From positions 58,235,501 through 58,299,500 of the forward strand of contig CM057469.1 in NCBI GenBank assembly GCA_030035585.1: 64,000 nt of DNA, written 5' to 3'. The position numbers and the translations under genes are program-made. The notes under the pieces are model-generated. The model was given only the letters and a program-made list of their open reading frames with translations, was not told where the DNA came from and did not search any database. Positions 45,060 through 56,294 of the stretch are shown piece by piece (within the stretch, counting starts at the first letter, position 1; each line of letters starts with the position of its first letter). Source of the stretch: Dugong dugon. Taxonomy: Eukaryota > Chordata > Mammalia > Sirenia > Dugongidae.

Positions 45060-45570
45060 ATATTGTATTCACTGGAGCTCTCAAACACACTTTATTTGAA
45101 ATCAAACTATATTTCCATAAATATTTGTTGTACTCATTTGACCAAATAAAAAGCAAAAGTTAAGCTCAAACATCTTTTTTTTTCCCTGTAGAATGACCTC
45201 TACTCAGGAATGCCCCTTCAAACAACAGATTTAAAATTTAAAATGTGTTTGCCAACATTTGAAATTCCCCAAAGCTCAGACTAATTACCAAATGCTCCTG
45301 CAAGCTCAGCAGCAGCAGTAACACCCTGAGCTACACAGACCTTATTTCATACAGAATTGGCATGTTTTTGAACTTGGTGAACTCTCTGTAGACTTCTTTT
45401 TCACAGCATTCTCGCTCCTCCACAAAAAGTTCATTTTGCAATAATTAAATATGTTGACGCAGATCTGTAATCGACAAGCTACAAGAAAGTGCTGGAAATT
45501 GCCAAGTAAATTTGACCAATATGAATGAATTGCATAAATAATTTATATGTGACTTTCTTTAAAGGGAATT
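45060..45570. other. Candidate conserved noncoding element
   Basis: This half-kilobase has no recognisable repeat, balanced word use and several homeodomain- or bZIP-like words (ATAATTAAAT near 45440, GAATTGCATAAATAA near 45528). It sits inside a 2.6-kb stretch free of AfroSINE, RTE and young LTR insertions. This is a nomination from texture only; no alignment was possible. Confidence 0.3.
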
Positions 45571-45589
45571 TGATTCATATGAAAGCTTG

Positions 45590-46345
45590 CTCATTCACTC
45601 AATCTCACAATAATTGACATATAATTCTCATAATAGTAAACATCTTTTACTTCCTAAGTGTCTAGAAGCGTACTTGGCACTGAGGGTACAGTGGTGGTTA
45701 TAAATTAGTTATGATACTCATAACTAATGAAGCTCAGATTTGTCTATAGCACAATGCAAGTGGTAGATGCTGGAAGATAGATTTGCACAAGTTACCAAGT
45801 GAGCATTGAAGAGAGGACACAAAATTTCCTCACAAATGGGACAAATTAGGGAGAACTTGACAAAGAAGGCAAGACTTCAACTGAGATTTAAGAATTATTG
45901 TAGGACTAGATGGTTAGAGAAGGGAGTAGGGAGAAGGAGGAGTTAGAGAGGAAGAGAGGGAGTGAAAGGGCAAACCACATGAAGGGAAAAAACAACGTAT
46001 GTCCTGTGGTGTGAGAAAGAGTGGTACATTTACCAAACTGTAGGTAACTGGTACAGTTAGAATAAAAGAATTATATTGGAAAGTTATAAGAGTTGAGGCT
46101 AGAAAATGGTCTAGGGCCAGATAATATAAGATTTAGAATTTTATGAGAAGAAGATTAAAATTTTATTTGATGTAAATGAGAGTCAATGAAATATATTTAA
46201 AGAAAAATCATCTCCATAGTGGATGCTGCTCAGGTCATCCCAGTGAGCTACCTACCCTCTCTCTTTTCCCTCCTATTCTCTCTCCTTCTCCCTTCCCTCC
46301 TCTGTCCATTCCCTCCTATCTTCTCTCATTCTTCCCTTTCTCCTG
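45590..46345. repeat. Antisense L2-like piece and purine/pyrimidine tracts
   Basis: About 45590-46110 has the order of an antisense L2 (GTACTTGGCACTGAGGGTAC, CAACTGAGATTTAAG). A purine tract at 45917-45972 (GGGAGTAGGGAGAAGGAGG and onward) is followed about 300 bp later by a pyrimidine tract at 46254-46342. The open frames at 46176-46407 are translations of that tract. Confidence 0.5.
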
Positions 46346-47607
46346 CCTTTATGATAAATGTTATAATTTATACTGCTTTAGTTTTCTCTATCAAATATGA
46401 TACTTAAAAATACTTTAAACATTAAGCCAACATACCATTTGAATTTAATTAACAATTTCAAGTATTTTTGGATCTACATAGTACAGTGTTTAGTTAGCCC
46501 TTATAAAGTACTAGTTCCTCCATCTATCACCAAAACAAAATGGAAAGTAGGTCATCATCTAATCTAGTCATTTGAAAACATGGAAACAATAATGAAATGG
46601 CCTTTTATTTGAAGTAAATGTTATTTTTCCACTGACTTTAGGCAAATTACTTATAAGAACTTCAAACACAATTAGAATACATGACGGTTTCTTGTATTTT
46701 ACCATACTTTCTGAATAAACACTTATTTTAGCACTAAATATCTTCCGTTCTGATAGTTCTTTGAGATCTGAACATTATATGTACTAGCAATTATTTAAAT
46801 ATTTGATAGACTATCAAGAAATGTTCTTGAAAAGGGTTATATTTCTGTATTGTATTAGGTTTCAACATATGGGGTATGTTTTTTGTATAGAAAATTATTC
46901 CACTAATGGCTGAAGAAAAATGTTAAAAGGAATTTCTGTTAGAGTGAAATTAATATGGATTCAAAGAATATCTCAGGTTTTCAGTGAGGATTTTTAATAA
47001 TAAGTTTGGAAAAGAAATTTTCAAGGTTGAAAAAGGATGAATATTATGGAAGGAAAACTAAGATGTTATTTTTGAAGGATTACTTGAATTTCTGTTATTC
47101 ATTATGAACTCAGTTATTTAATTCTGACCTCTTCGTCAAGTTGATGTCAGATTTTATACAGGTAAATGACATTGTGCTATTTATTATTCAGCAACCATAT
47201 ATTTGTGTGATACTTCCCCTCCAATTACTATTGATGATTCTTAGAGCAGGTTTCTGGCAAGTTTGAACCCAGATATTTTATTTTCAAAGCCTCCTAATGA
47301 AGTTGCCTGTTAGTGCAACAACAGTGCCCGATAGGATCTGGATAATGTCTAAATATTGATTGTGTGTCTGTCACCGCTTTTGAAGTACTTCTATTTAATT
47401 CAGTTTTTAAGAAATCAGGAGTCAGAAACTGGCAGATGAAGAGGCTGCATTAGATTTTTAATTTTAACATCATTCAGTATATTTATATGTAATATTAAAA
47501 CATAAATGAAAGCTTAATTCCAGCCTCTTTGCTAGTGGTGTTGACTTGTGTAGCCGTTGGTATTGTACCCATAATAAATGTGCATTTGAATCTTCTATTT
47601 GGTTTTC
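46346..47607. other. AT-rich sequence without recognised repeat
   Basis: There is no gene, SINE or LTR in this 1.26 kb that I can recognise, and no frame of 60 codons or more. Confidence 0.4.
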
Positions 47608-47751
47608 AATTGTATTGTGGTAAAAAAATATAACAAAACATTTGTCATATTAACCACTTTAAAAAAAACTAAGTGTACAATTCAGTGGCATTGACTACAT
47701 TCACCATGCTGTGCAATTATCACAACTATCTTTCCCCAAAAGATTTTCGTC

Positions 47752-48151
47752 ATCCCTGTTACGGATTGAATTACGCCCTCCCCCTTTCCAAAGTATGTGT
47801 TGGAAATCTAACAGTTATACCTATATACGTAATGCTATTTGGAAATAGAGATTTCTTTGTTATGTTAATGACGTCATACAAATGTAGGGTGTGTCCTAAA
47901 CTTAATTACTTCTTAGTTATAGCAACAGCACATTAGACACAGAAATATTGAAGAAGACAGATGCCCTGTGACAATCACCAAGAACCAAGGATCGACCAGG
48001 GTTACCAACCCATAAGGAAGGAATCAATATGGCCAAGATACTGATTTGGACTTTTAGCCTTCAGAATTGTGAGAAAATAAATTTCTGTCCTTTAAAGCCA
48101 CCCACTTGTGGTATTTGTGTTACAACAGCACTGTCTAACTAAAACAATCCC
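47752..48151 (+). mobile_element. MaLR-like solo LTR in old L1, perfect 5-bp TSD
   Basis: The 390-bp LTR (47757-48146) starts TGTTACGGATTGAATTAC, ends CTAACTAAAACA and is flanked by ATCCC at 47752-47756 and 48147-48151. TGTGAGAAAATAAATTTCTG holds the polyadenylation signal. On both sides the interrupted L1 3' UTR reads on continuously. Confidence 0.9.
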
Positions 48152-49436
48152 AAACAAAAACTCAGTGCCTTGTAGGCAATAACTTCCTATTCCCCCCTCA
48201 CACCAGTCCCTGGTAACCATTAATAAACTTTTGTCTCTATGCATTTGCCTATTCTAGATACTTTGTATAAGTGGGTTCATACAGTATTTGTCCGTTTATG
48301 TCTGACTTAAATTTCACTTAGCTTAATGTTCTCTAGGTTCATACATGTCATACATGTATCAGAACTTTATGTCTCTTTATAACTCAATAATATTCCATTG
48401 TATGTATATGTCACATTTTGTTTATCCATTCATCTGTTGGTGGACCCTTGGGTTGTTTCCACATTTTGGCTTATGTGAACAATGTTACAATAACATTGGT
48501 GTACAACAATCTGAATCCTTGCTTTAATTTCTTTTGGGTATATACCTAGGAGTGGAATTTCTTGTTCATATGGTAATTCTATGTTTAACTTTCTGAGGAA
48601 CTGCCAAATTCTTTTCCATAGAAGGTGCGCTATTTTACATTCCCACCAACAATGGTGAGTGTTACAATATTTTTCACATTCTCACCAACATTTGTTATTT
48701 TCTGTTTTTCTGGTAATAGCCATTCTGGTGGGTGTGAAATGGTATCTCATTGTAGTTTTGACTTGCATTTCCATAATTATTAGGGATATTGATGACCTTT
48801 CATGTGCTTATTGACCATTGGTATGTCTTCTTTGCAGAAATGCCTGTTTAAGTTCTTTGCCATTTTTAAATTGAGTTATTTATCTTTTTGTCATTGAGTT
48901 GTAGGAGTTCTTTATCTAATCTGGATATTAAACACTATCAGATGCCTAGTTACCAAATAGTTCCTCCTGTTTTGTAGGTTGTCTTTTCACTTACTTGGTA
49001 AAGTCCTTTGATGCACGAAAATTTTTAGTTTTGACGAAGTCCAATTTATCTATTTTGTCTTTTGTTGTTTTGTTTGTGCTTATGGCATCATGTCTAAGAA
49101 TTCATTGTCAAAAACTATATTCTGAAACCTTATTCTTACTTTTTCTTCTAAAAATTTTATGGTTTTAGTTATCATATTAAGTCATGGTGATCCATTTTGA
49201 GTTCATTTTGTATATGGTGTGAGATATGGATGCAACTTCATTCTTTTGAATGTGGCGATCCAGTTGTCCCAGCACCATTTATTGAAGATGCTATTCTTTT
49301 TCAATTGAATTGACTTAATATCCTTGTCAAAAAACTCAACTGTCTATAGATGTATGTGCTTTTCTTTGGACTCTCAATTCTATTCCATTCATCTATATGT
49401 CTGTCCTTATACCAGTACCAGACTTTTTTGTTTACA

Positions 49437-49855
49437 GTAGTTTTATGTTGTTGTTGTTAGCTGCTGTGGAGTTGGCTCCAACCCTGGCAACCCCATGTAC
49501 AACAGAATTAAACATCGTCCGGCCCTGTGCCATCTTTAAGATCATTGGTATAGCAGAGTCCATTGTTGTGGCCACTGTGTATTTTGAGTTTCTTTCAACA
49601 CAGCTAACCTTTCAGTACTATACTGGAAAATATTCTGTTGTGATCCATGAGGTTTTCACTAGCTAATTTTCAGAAGTAATGTGTCAGGCCTTTCTTCCTA
49701 GTGTGTCTTAGTCTGGAAGCTCCACTGAAACCTGTTCACCATGGGCAACCTTGCTGGTATTTGAAATACTGGCGACATAGCTTCCTTGATCATAGCAACA
49801 CGCAGTCCACCACAGTTTGACAAATTGACAGACCAGTGGTTGCGTGTAGCTTTAA
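49437..49855 (-). mobile_element. Short RTE deletion derivative (~399 bp) in old L1
   Basis: The element at 49447-49845 begins at the left with TTGTTGTTAGCTGCTG and ends at the right with the RTE 5' end (CAGTTTGACAAATTGACAG). The L1 sequence GTAGTTTTAT is duplicated as GTAGCTTTAA. The internal junction (CACTGTG joined to TATTTTGAG, near 49580) is the same as in the copies at 1429 and 34492. The frame at 49397-49666 is a shadow. Confidence 0.87.
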
Positions 49856-50252
49856 AGTATATTTTAAAATTGGAAAGTCTGAGTCCTCCTACTTTGTTCC
49901 TCTTTTTCAAGATTACTTTGGCTGTTTGGGGCCACTAGCAATTCTGCATAAGTTTAAGAATTGCTTTCACAATTCTATAAAAATTGCTGCTGGTATTTTG
50001 AAAATGATTGTGGTGAATCTAGAGATTGCTTTGGGTAGTATTCACATCTTAACAATATTAAGTTTTCTAATCTTTGAACCCAGAATCACTTATTTATGTC
50101 TCCCTTAATTTTTTTCAGCAATGTTTTAAAGTTTTTAGTATACAAATCTTTCACCTCCCTGGTTGAATTTTTTCCTAGATACTCTATTCTTTTAGATGCT
50201 ATTGTAAATAGGATTGTTTTCTTTTTCAGATTTTTCATTTGCTGCTATATAG

Positions 50253-50614
50253 GAACCCAACAACCCCTTACCGTTGAGTAGATGCTGACTCATACTGACC
50301 CTATAGGACAGACTAGAACTACCCCATAGCGTTTCTAAGGCTGCCCTGGTGGCACAGTTGTTAAAGCTTGGCTGCTAATCAAAAGGTAGGCAGTTCGACC
50401 AGCCACTCCTTGGAAACCCTATGGGGCAGTTCTACTTTGTCCTGTAGGGTTGCTATGAGTTGTAATCGACTCCATGGCAAGGGGTTTGTCTTTTTTTGGT
50501 AACCTTTACAGAAGCAGACTGCCACATCTTTATCCTATGTAGTGGCTTGTAGGTTCGAAACACCAAAATTTCAGTTAGCCGCCGAGTGCTTAACTGCTGT
50601 GCCACCAGTATTCC
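50253..50614 (-). mobile_element. AfroSINE interrupted by a second AfroSINE
   Basis: The outer copy is antisense (CTTACCGTTGAGTAGATGC at left, GCCGAGTGCTTAACTGC at right). At the AAGGCTGTAACCTTTAC site it is split by a plus-strand short AfroSINE at about 50343-50501 (GCCCTGGTGGCACAGTTG to CCATGGCAAGGGGTTTG). The outer element itself sits in the old L1. Confidence 0.9.
50343..50501 (+). mobile_element. AfroSINE nested in AfroSINE
   Basis: A short-variant copy with TTAAAGCTTGGCTGCTAATC and GGGCAGTTCTACTTTGTCC, ending GTAATCGACTCCATGGC. It is oriented opposite to its host SINE. Confidence 0.9.
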
Positions 50615-51294
50615 GTATATAAACACAACTGATTTTTGTGTATTCACCTTGTATCCTGCCACTTTGATGCAGTCATTTATTAGTTCTAGTAACTTTCTTG
50701 TGGAATCTTTGTGATTTTCTATGTATTGGGTCATGTCAACTGCAAATAGAGATACTTTTACTTCTTTCTCTCCTTGGATACATTATTCCTTTTTCTTGCC
50801 TAATTGCTCTAGGTAGGGCTTCCAGCACAATATTGAATAGTAGTGATGAGAGTGGGCAACCTTGTCTACTTCCTGATCATAAAGAGAAAACTCTCAGTGT
50901 TTCTCCATTGAGTATGATGTTGGCTGTGGGTTTTTCATAAATTCCCTTTATCATACTGAGAAGTTTCCCTTATTTTTCTAGCTTGTTGAGTGTTTTTATC
51001 ATGAAAGACTCCTGGCTTTTGTCAAATTCTTCCTCTATAGAGATTGAAATTATCATATGTTTCTTCTCCTTTGTTCCGTTTTGTAGTGTATTACATTGAT
51101 TTTGCTGTTGTTAGGTGCATGTATATTCATAATTGTTATGTATTTTTGATAAATTGATCCTTTTGTCATTATATAATGTCCTTCTTTGTCTCTTGTAACA
51201 GATTTTGACTTAAAGTCTATTTTGTCTATTAATATAGCCACCCCAGTTCTCTTGGCACTATTTGCATGGAATTTTTTTTTCCATCCTTTTACCT
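50453..51294 (-). pseudogene. L1M ORF2 remnant (endonuclease and RT pieces)
   Basis: The frame at 51053-51322 holds GWKKKFHANSAKRTGVAIL, then KEGHYIMTKGS and IMNIHAPNN, typical of the L1 endonuclease. The frame at 50453-50734 holds LLELINDCIKVAGYKVN and TQKSVVFIYG, the L1 stretch after the reverse transcriptase catalytic motif. Between them most of the reverse transcriptase is deleted, and SINE sequence completes the left frame. It is inactive. Confidence 0.85.
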
Positions 51295-51522
51295 GGTTGT
51301 TGTTATCATTAGTTGCCGTCAAGTTGATTCTGACTCACGGCACCCTCATGTGTGCAAAGTAGAACTACTCCAGAGGATTTCAAGGCTGTGACCTTTTGGA
51401 AACAGATCACCAGGCCTGTCTTCTGAGGTGTTTCTAGGTGTGTTCAAACTTCCAAACTTTTGTCTAGTAGTCAAGTGATTAACTGTTTGTACCATCCAAG
51501 GACTTCTATTGTCCTTTCACCT
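51285..51522 (-). mobile_element. AfroSINE at the L1 edge, 10-bp TSD
   Basis: The SINE at 51295-51512 lies between CCTTTTACCT (51285-51294) and CCTTTCACCT (51513-51522). The left copy belongs to the L1 endonuclease sequence. L1 does not continue to the right, so the old L1 is truncated at or near this point. Confidence 0.88.
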
Positions 51523-52243
51523 TAAACCCCCAGAAATAGACCCCAGATGCTTATTTAGGGCATATAGAAAAATGAAGTGTAAGTATGGCTATTATCCAGC
51601 TAGTGGGAAAATTTCCAAAATAAACTTAAGAAATTAGGTAATAAAATAAGGAAGAGATGTAAAATGTAGGGATGTAATAACTGGAATAGAAATCGTGCGG
51701 CTATAGTATTAAATCTTTTTGCTCCAAAATGTAGCTCTGTGTCCTTGGTCAAGAAATTTTAGCTTTTTGAGTCACATTGTTCTTTAATATAAAAATGTAT
51801 GTAATAATATATGCATTAAACACTTCAGAATTTTGTTTGGAAATACAAATGAAAGTGAACATTCTTTAAAAATGTCATAAAATGATACAAAGAAAAAAAT
51901 TGAGTCACACAGGAATTCAGAGATCTGTAGTATCTCTCAGGTTCATACACAATGGAGCTCACTCACCATTGTCACCTAATTGCCAGAGAGTGTTTAGCCT
52001 GTTAGAATAGCAACCTTGTTTGGATCCTGTAAGATAGCTGGACCTGGTTATTTTACAATTTAGCACTGAACATTTGAACAAAACCATATCTTTTCTTTTT
52101 GGACACCTCCCAGATAGCATCATTTTTAACATCTAGGGTAGTATAAAGAACAACAAGAGAGAATTGTTTTTCCAGATTATGCTAAATTTTAATTGTGACT
52201 GGTCAAAAAAGAATTAAGGGTAAAAGAGAAATAAAAATACTTG
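51523..52243. other. Unclassified AT-rich sequence
   Basis: No gene or repeat family was recognised. Confidence 0.4.
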
Positions 52244-52737
52244 GAGATTGTCTTAGGCTAGGTTCTCTAGAGAAGTAAAACCAGTAAAGTGTATAAATAT
52301 ATATATAGAGAGAGACTAATATCAAAGAAACAGCTCACATGAGTGTAGAGGCTGGAATGTCCCAAGTTTGTGGATTAGGATAAAGGCTTCTCCCAATCCA
52401 CATAGCTGTAGGGGCTGGGGAGCCCAAGATCGGTAGGTCGGAGAGCAGGGCTCTGCTCATGGGCTGTGAAGATTGATGAATCCCAAGGTTGGCAGATAAG
52501 CTGATAGCTCAAGTTCCAAGAACCAGAGGTCAGATGAACAGGAGGCAGCCGAAGGATCCAGAGTGAGCAAAAAGCCAGAACATCTGCTTATTTTTGGATG
52601 CAGGCCACACCGTCCAAGAAACTCTCTTTCAACTGACTGGCTACTCACAGCAGATTCAATCATGGGAGTGATCACATATAAACACTGAGAATCATGGCCC
52701 AGCCAAGTTGACACACAATCTTAACCATCACAGAGAT
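52244..52737 (-). mobile_element. Solo LTR (ERVL/MaLR-related), perfect GAGAT TSD
   Basis: The 484-bp LTR (52249-52732) starts TGTCTTAGGCTAGGTTCTC and ends CTTAACCATCACA, with GAGAT at 52244-52248 and 52733-52737. Read on the minus strand it begins TGTGATGGTTAAGATTGTG then TGTCAACTTGGCTGGGCC. That second block is shared with the 4031/54802 LTR family, but the remaining body differs. Confidence 0.9.
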
Positions 52738-54327
52738 TCTTTTTTGAAGATAAAAATCTAAGGGAAGCTCAATACACAATTTTGTCATTTAAAGTGATTT
52801 TACATTTTTGACAGAGAAAATTGTGATTTTTTTTAAACCACACACAAAGTGAATCATAAGAAGTGTGTGTTTTCCCTAGTGTCTCATGCATGGTTTATGC
52901 AGCTCCCTTAAAGGTTAAAACCAGTATAAGCAGTTCCATGTCAGTTAAGATTGTCTACAAATTGAAGTGCATTTTGGCTCTCATCCACTCTTAATAATGT
53001 AGAATGCCTGAAAAAATCAGTCATCTGCAATAATGTGAACTGCAGGTACACTTACCAAGCTTGATTTTTTCTTCAAAATAGAAACTATGCTGTCTTAACA
53101 AATTAAAAAATTTAAAACAACAACAAAAATGTATTTTGTGCACATACCACATGCATATAGTGAGGTGGCTAGGGGCTCTGCTCAGTGTCATTGTGGTCCT
53201 TACAGTGGGATTCAGGATAATGTATCAGCCACTGTCTGAATATTGGCAGATCACCACCGCAGAGGGAGTAAAGAAAACGGCGAAGCACACATTGACTATT
53301 AAAACTGTCTGCTGGGAAGTGATATGCAGCCACTTCTGTGCTCTTTTCACTGACCACAGTGACTCAGAGCCAAGGCTGAGATGTAGAGCACAGAGTTTAA
53401 GCCTCCTGCAGGGAGGAAGACCAGTTACGCATGATATATTCAACACGTTTGGCTGTTAACAATGGTCAAATTAATCATCTGAAAAATACCAAAACCTGTT
53501 GCCATCGAGTCAGTTCCTACTCTTAGAGACCTTATATGCGTTCCAAATGACTATTTCTATAAGTAGAATTTTTTTTAGTTTAGCCTAAGCATTATCTTTC
53601 CCAAGCCCCAAACATATTCAACATCTAGCATATATTTGAGTTAAAAAAAAAAAAAAAAAGTTAAAAAAAAAAAAAATCCGTGTTTCAATAATCTGTGGAC
53701 TAAAATACAGGTTTATTCATAAAAATATTTTTTTTGTGCTGCAGCTCTTCATTTTCATTGCTACTTTATAGTTCACAATGAATATTGATTATGTAATCAC
53801 AAAATGATACAAGTGGTATGGGGGCTATTTCATCTCCACAAGAAGCTGGTGCCATTAAAAGTGCTCACCTATCAACAAGGATGCCATCCTGGCAAAGATT
53901 GAAATCCCTACAGCATTGGATGGCAGGCAACACTGCTTTGAGATAGCTTGAAATGATCATTAGGGATAAGTTGTATGAAAAATAAATTTAAAGTAAGAAA
54001 GGGAGTTAGAGTGTCAGCGTGTGAAAATGAGTGTGGGTTTTATTAAAGTCTAATATCTGAATATCAAAGAAAATTTGCATGTATTTTGATGCTGTATTAG
54101 CATATAAAAATTTCATTAATTTCATATAATCAGTATAGATCAAAGTTCATCTCAACAGAAAATGACTCTGTTAAGTCTAATATTTTAAAATGTCACTGGT
54201 TTTAACTTTGAATACTACTCCCACTGATATTAATATTCATATCTGGCTTTCTTTATATTTATTTTTGGTTGGCATATTTTATACATTTTTAATCTTTCTG
54301 AACATTTTTCATTTTTATTGATTTTTT
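52738..54327. other. Unclassified; possible ancient repeat at 53150-53460
   Basis: The segment 53150-53460 (GGGGCTCTGCTCAGTGTCATT, GCAGCCACTTCTGTGCTC) is less AT-rich than its surroundings and reads like an old LTR-type repeat, but I could not name it. Its three overlapping frames on both strands (53136-53459) are not credible genes. A 5'-truncated AfroSINE 3' end is at 53489-53534. A runs occur at 53643-53676. About 53800-53950 appears unique. Confidence 0.4.
53489..53534 (-). mobile_element. AfroSINE 3'-end fragment
   Basis: Only CCAAAACCTGTTGCCATCG through CTCTTAGAGACCTTAT is recognisable, a 5'-truncated copy. Confidence 0.75.
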
Positions 54328-54556
54328 TTCTTGTAAATTGTTGTTATTAGTTGCCATCCAGTCGATTCTGACTCATGGCAACCCCATGTATGCAGAGCAG
54401 AACAACTCCATAGGGTTTTCAAGGCTGTGATCTTTCAGAAGCAGATCGCTAGGCCTGTCTTCTGAGGCACCTCTGGCCGAGTTCAAACCACCAACTTTTC
54501 GGCTAATGGTGAAGCACTTAACCATTTGTTCCACCTAAGGATTCCTTCTTGTAAAT
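54328..54556 (-). mobile_element. AfroSINE with perfect 11-bp TSD
   Basis: The SINE at 54339-54545 is flanked by TTCTTGTAAAT at 54328-54338 and 54546-54556. It is a long variant (GATCTTTCAGAAGCAGATCGC) with a TTGTTGTTATTAG tail. Confidence 0.93.
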
Positions 54557-54744
54557 AGCATATGTTTGCAATCCTATTTGCGATTCTTGGTCTTTTAGAA
54601 GGAGAATTTAAGCAATATATATCTATTAAAATGAATAAAAATATTTGGTATCAAGTCTATCATATTAGGCAATGATTTGTATATTTTACAGTCTTTTTTC
54701 CCTCTATTTTGCTTTGTAAATTATGTTTAATTTTAGATTGCATT

Positions 54745-55481
54745 AAAAAAAAAAAGAAAATAAAAACTATTGTTATAGAGTCAATTCTGACTCATAGTAA
54801 CTGTCATGGATTGAATTGTGTCCCCCACAAATATGTGTCAACTTGTTTAGGCCATGATTCCCAGTGTGGTGTAGTTGTCCTCCATTTTGTGATTGTAATT
54901 TTATGTTAAAGAGGATTAGGGTGGGATTGTAATGCCCTTACTAAGTCACATCTCTGATCCAATGTGAAGGGAGCTTCCCTGGTGTGTGGCCTGCACCACC
55001 TTTTATCTTACAAGATAAAAGGAAAGGGAAGCAAGCAGAGAGTTGGGGACCTCACACCACCAAAAAGAAGCACCAGGAGCAGAGCGCATCCTTTGAACCT
55101 GGGGTTCCTGCATGGAGAAGCTCCTAGTCCAGGGGAAGATTGATGAGAAGGACCTTCCTCGAGCTGACAGACAGAGAAAGCTTTCCCCTGGAGCTGATAC
55201 CCTGATTTTGGACTTCTAGCCTACCGGACTGTGAGAAAATAAATTTTTCTTTGTTAAAGCCATCCATTTGTGGGATTTCTGTTATAGCAGCACTAGATGA
55301 CTAAGACAATAAGCCTATAGACATTTAGGACAAGGTAGAACTGCCCAAAAGGGTTTCCAAGGCTATAATCTTTACAGAAGCAGACTGCTACATGTTTCTC
55401 CTACAGAGTAGCTGGTTGGTTCAAACTGCCAACCTTTTAGTTAGCAGCCAAGCTCTTTAACCACTGTGCCACCAGGGCTCC
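54745..55481 (-). mobile_element. AfroSINE split by a solo LTR
   Basis: The left part (54745-54801, GTCAATTCTGACTCATAGTAA) and right part (55309-55481, TAGACATTTAGGACAAGG to CCACCAGGGCTCC) are consecutive pieces of one antisense AfroSINE. The LTR landed within the CATAGCGACCCTATAGG segment. Confidence 0.9.
54802..55308 (+). mobile_element. MaLR-like solo LTR inside an AfroSINE
   Basis: The 507-bp LTR begins TGTCATGGATTGAATTGTG and ends AGATGACTAAGACA, with GAGAAAATAAATTTTTC as the polyadenylation region. It is closely similar to the LTRs at 4031 and 14312. Its insertion into an AfroSINE shows that it moved after that SINE copy was fixed or segregating. The flanks GTAAC and ATAAG would be a decayed 5-bp duplication. 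Confidence 0.88.
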
Positions 55482-56245
55482 TTGCATAGTTATTGAAAAT
55501 CAGACATCTTTAAAGGTAAATGAACTGTTTAAATATTCTAAAATTAAATTTACTTCTCCCTTAGTGTTTCCTATCTTAGATTTTCGCATTATTGGCAATT
55601 TCATCCTTCTAATTGTTCTAGCCATAACCTTAGAATCATCTTTGACTCCTCTCTTTCTTTCATACATCACACCCAGTATGTAATGAGTACCTGCTGGCTC
55701 TTATTTTTAATTTAGTGAATAACCCAACAATTTCTTGCCACCTCCACTGTTAGCACCCTGGTTCAGGCCACCAGCATCTTTTGCTTGGATATTGCAACAT
55801 CTCCTGACTGTTCTCTCTGTCTCTACATTTGCCCCATTGAGCTAATTTCAACATAACGTAGAGTGATCCCAGATAGATTAGTGTACCTTACTCTTCTGCT
55901 CAAAGGCTCTCCATTCTATAGGAGTTAAAGTTCAGTCTTTACAATCACCTAGGCCTTGCATAATCTGCACACCTCCCTGCTTCTCCTCTAAGCTTTTCTC
56001 ATGCATAATTCTTTCTTGTGTTTACTCTGCTCCAACCAAGCCTTTGCACTGGCTGTTCCCTCTGCCAGCAGAGATCTTCCTCCTGGAAACCTTATAGCTC
56101 TCAGATCACTATCTTCATGTGTTTGCTTATTGCCACTTTTTCAGTGAAGCCTGACCTGACTACTTTATTTAAAAATGCAACCTGCTCTCTGCTCTCTCTC
56201 CTCTCCTGTTGCAAACTCAGCACTCCAGACAGCTCCTTACCTGCT

Positions 56246-56247
56246 CT

Positions 56248-56294
<47 letters not shown>

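Larger units (their letters stand above)
47608..51294 (-). mobile_element. Old L1M-type LINE, antisense, internally deleted
   Basis: The plus strand reads as the complement of an old mammalian L1 from its 3' UTR (GTGTACAATTCAGTGGCATTG, 47673) through ORF2 (CAGTTGTCCCAGCACCATTT, 49261; CAACTGATTTTTGTGTATTC, 50627) to the endonuclease region near 51294. Nested in it are an LTR (47757-48146), an RTE derivative (49447-49845) and an AfroSINE pair (50253-50612). At about 51100 the text jumps from the reverse transcriptase region to the endonuclease, removing roughly 1 kb. Confidence 0.88.

Noticed and set aside
53136..53459. 107-codon plus-strand frame with overlapping minus-strand frames
   Set aside because: Open frames on both strands in the same less AT-rich block suggest compositional bias. 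The block looks like an old repeat, and no splice-site pattern supports an exon.
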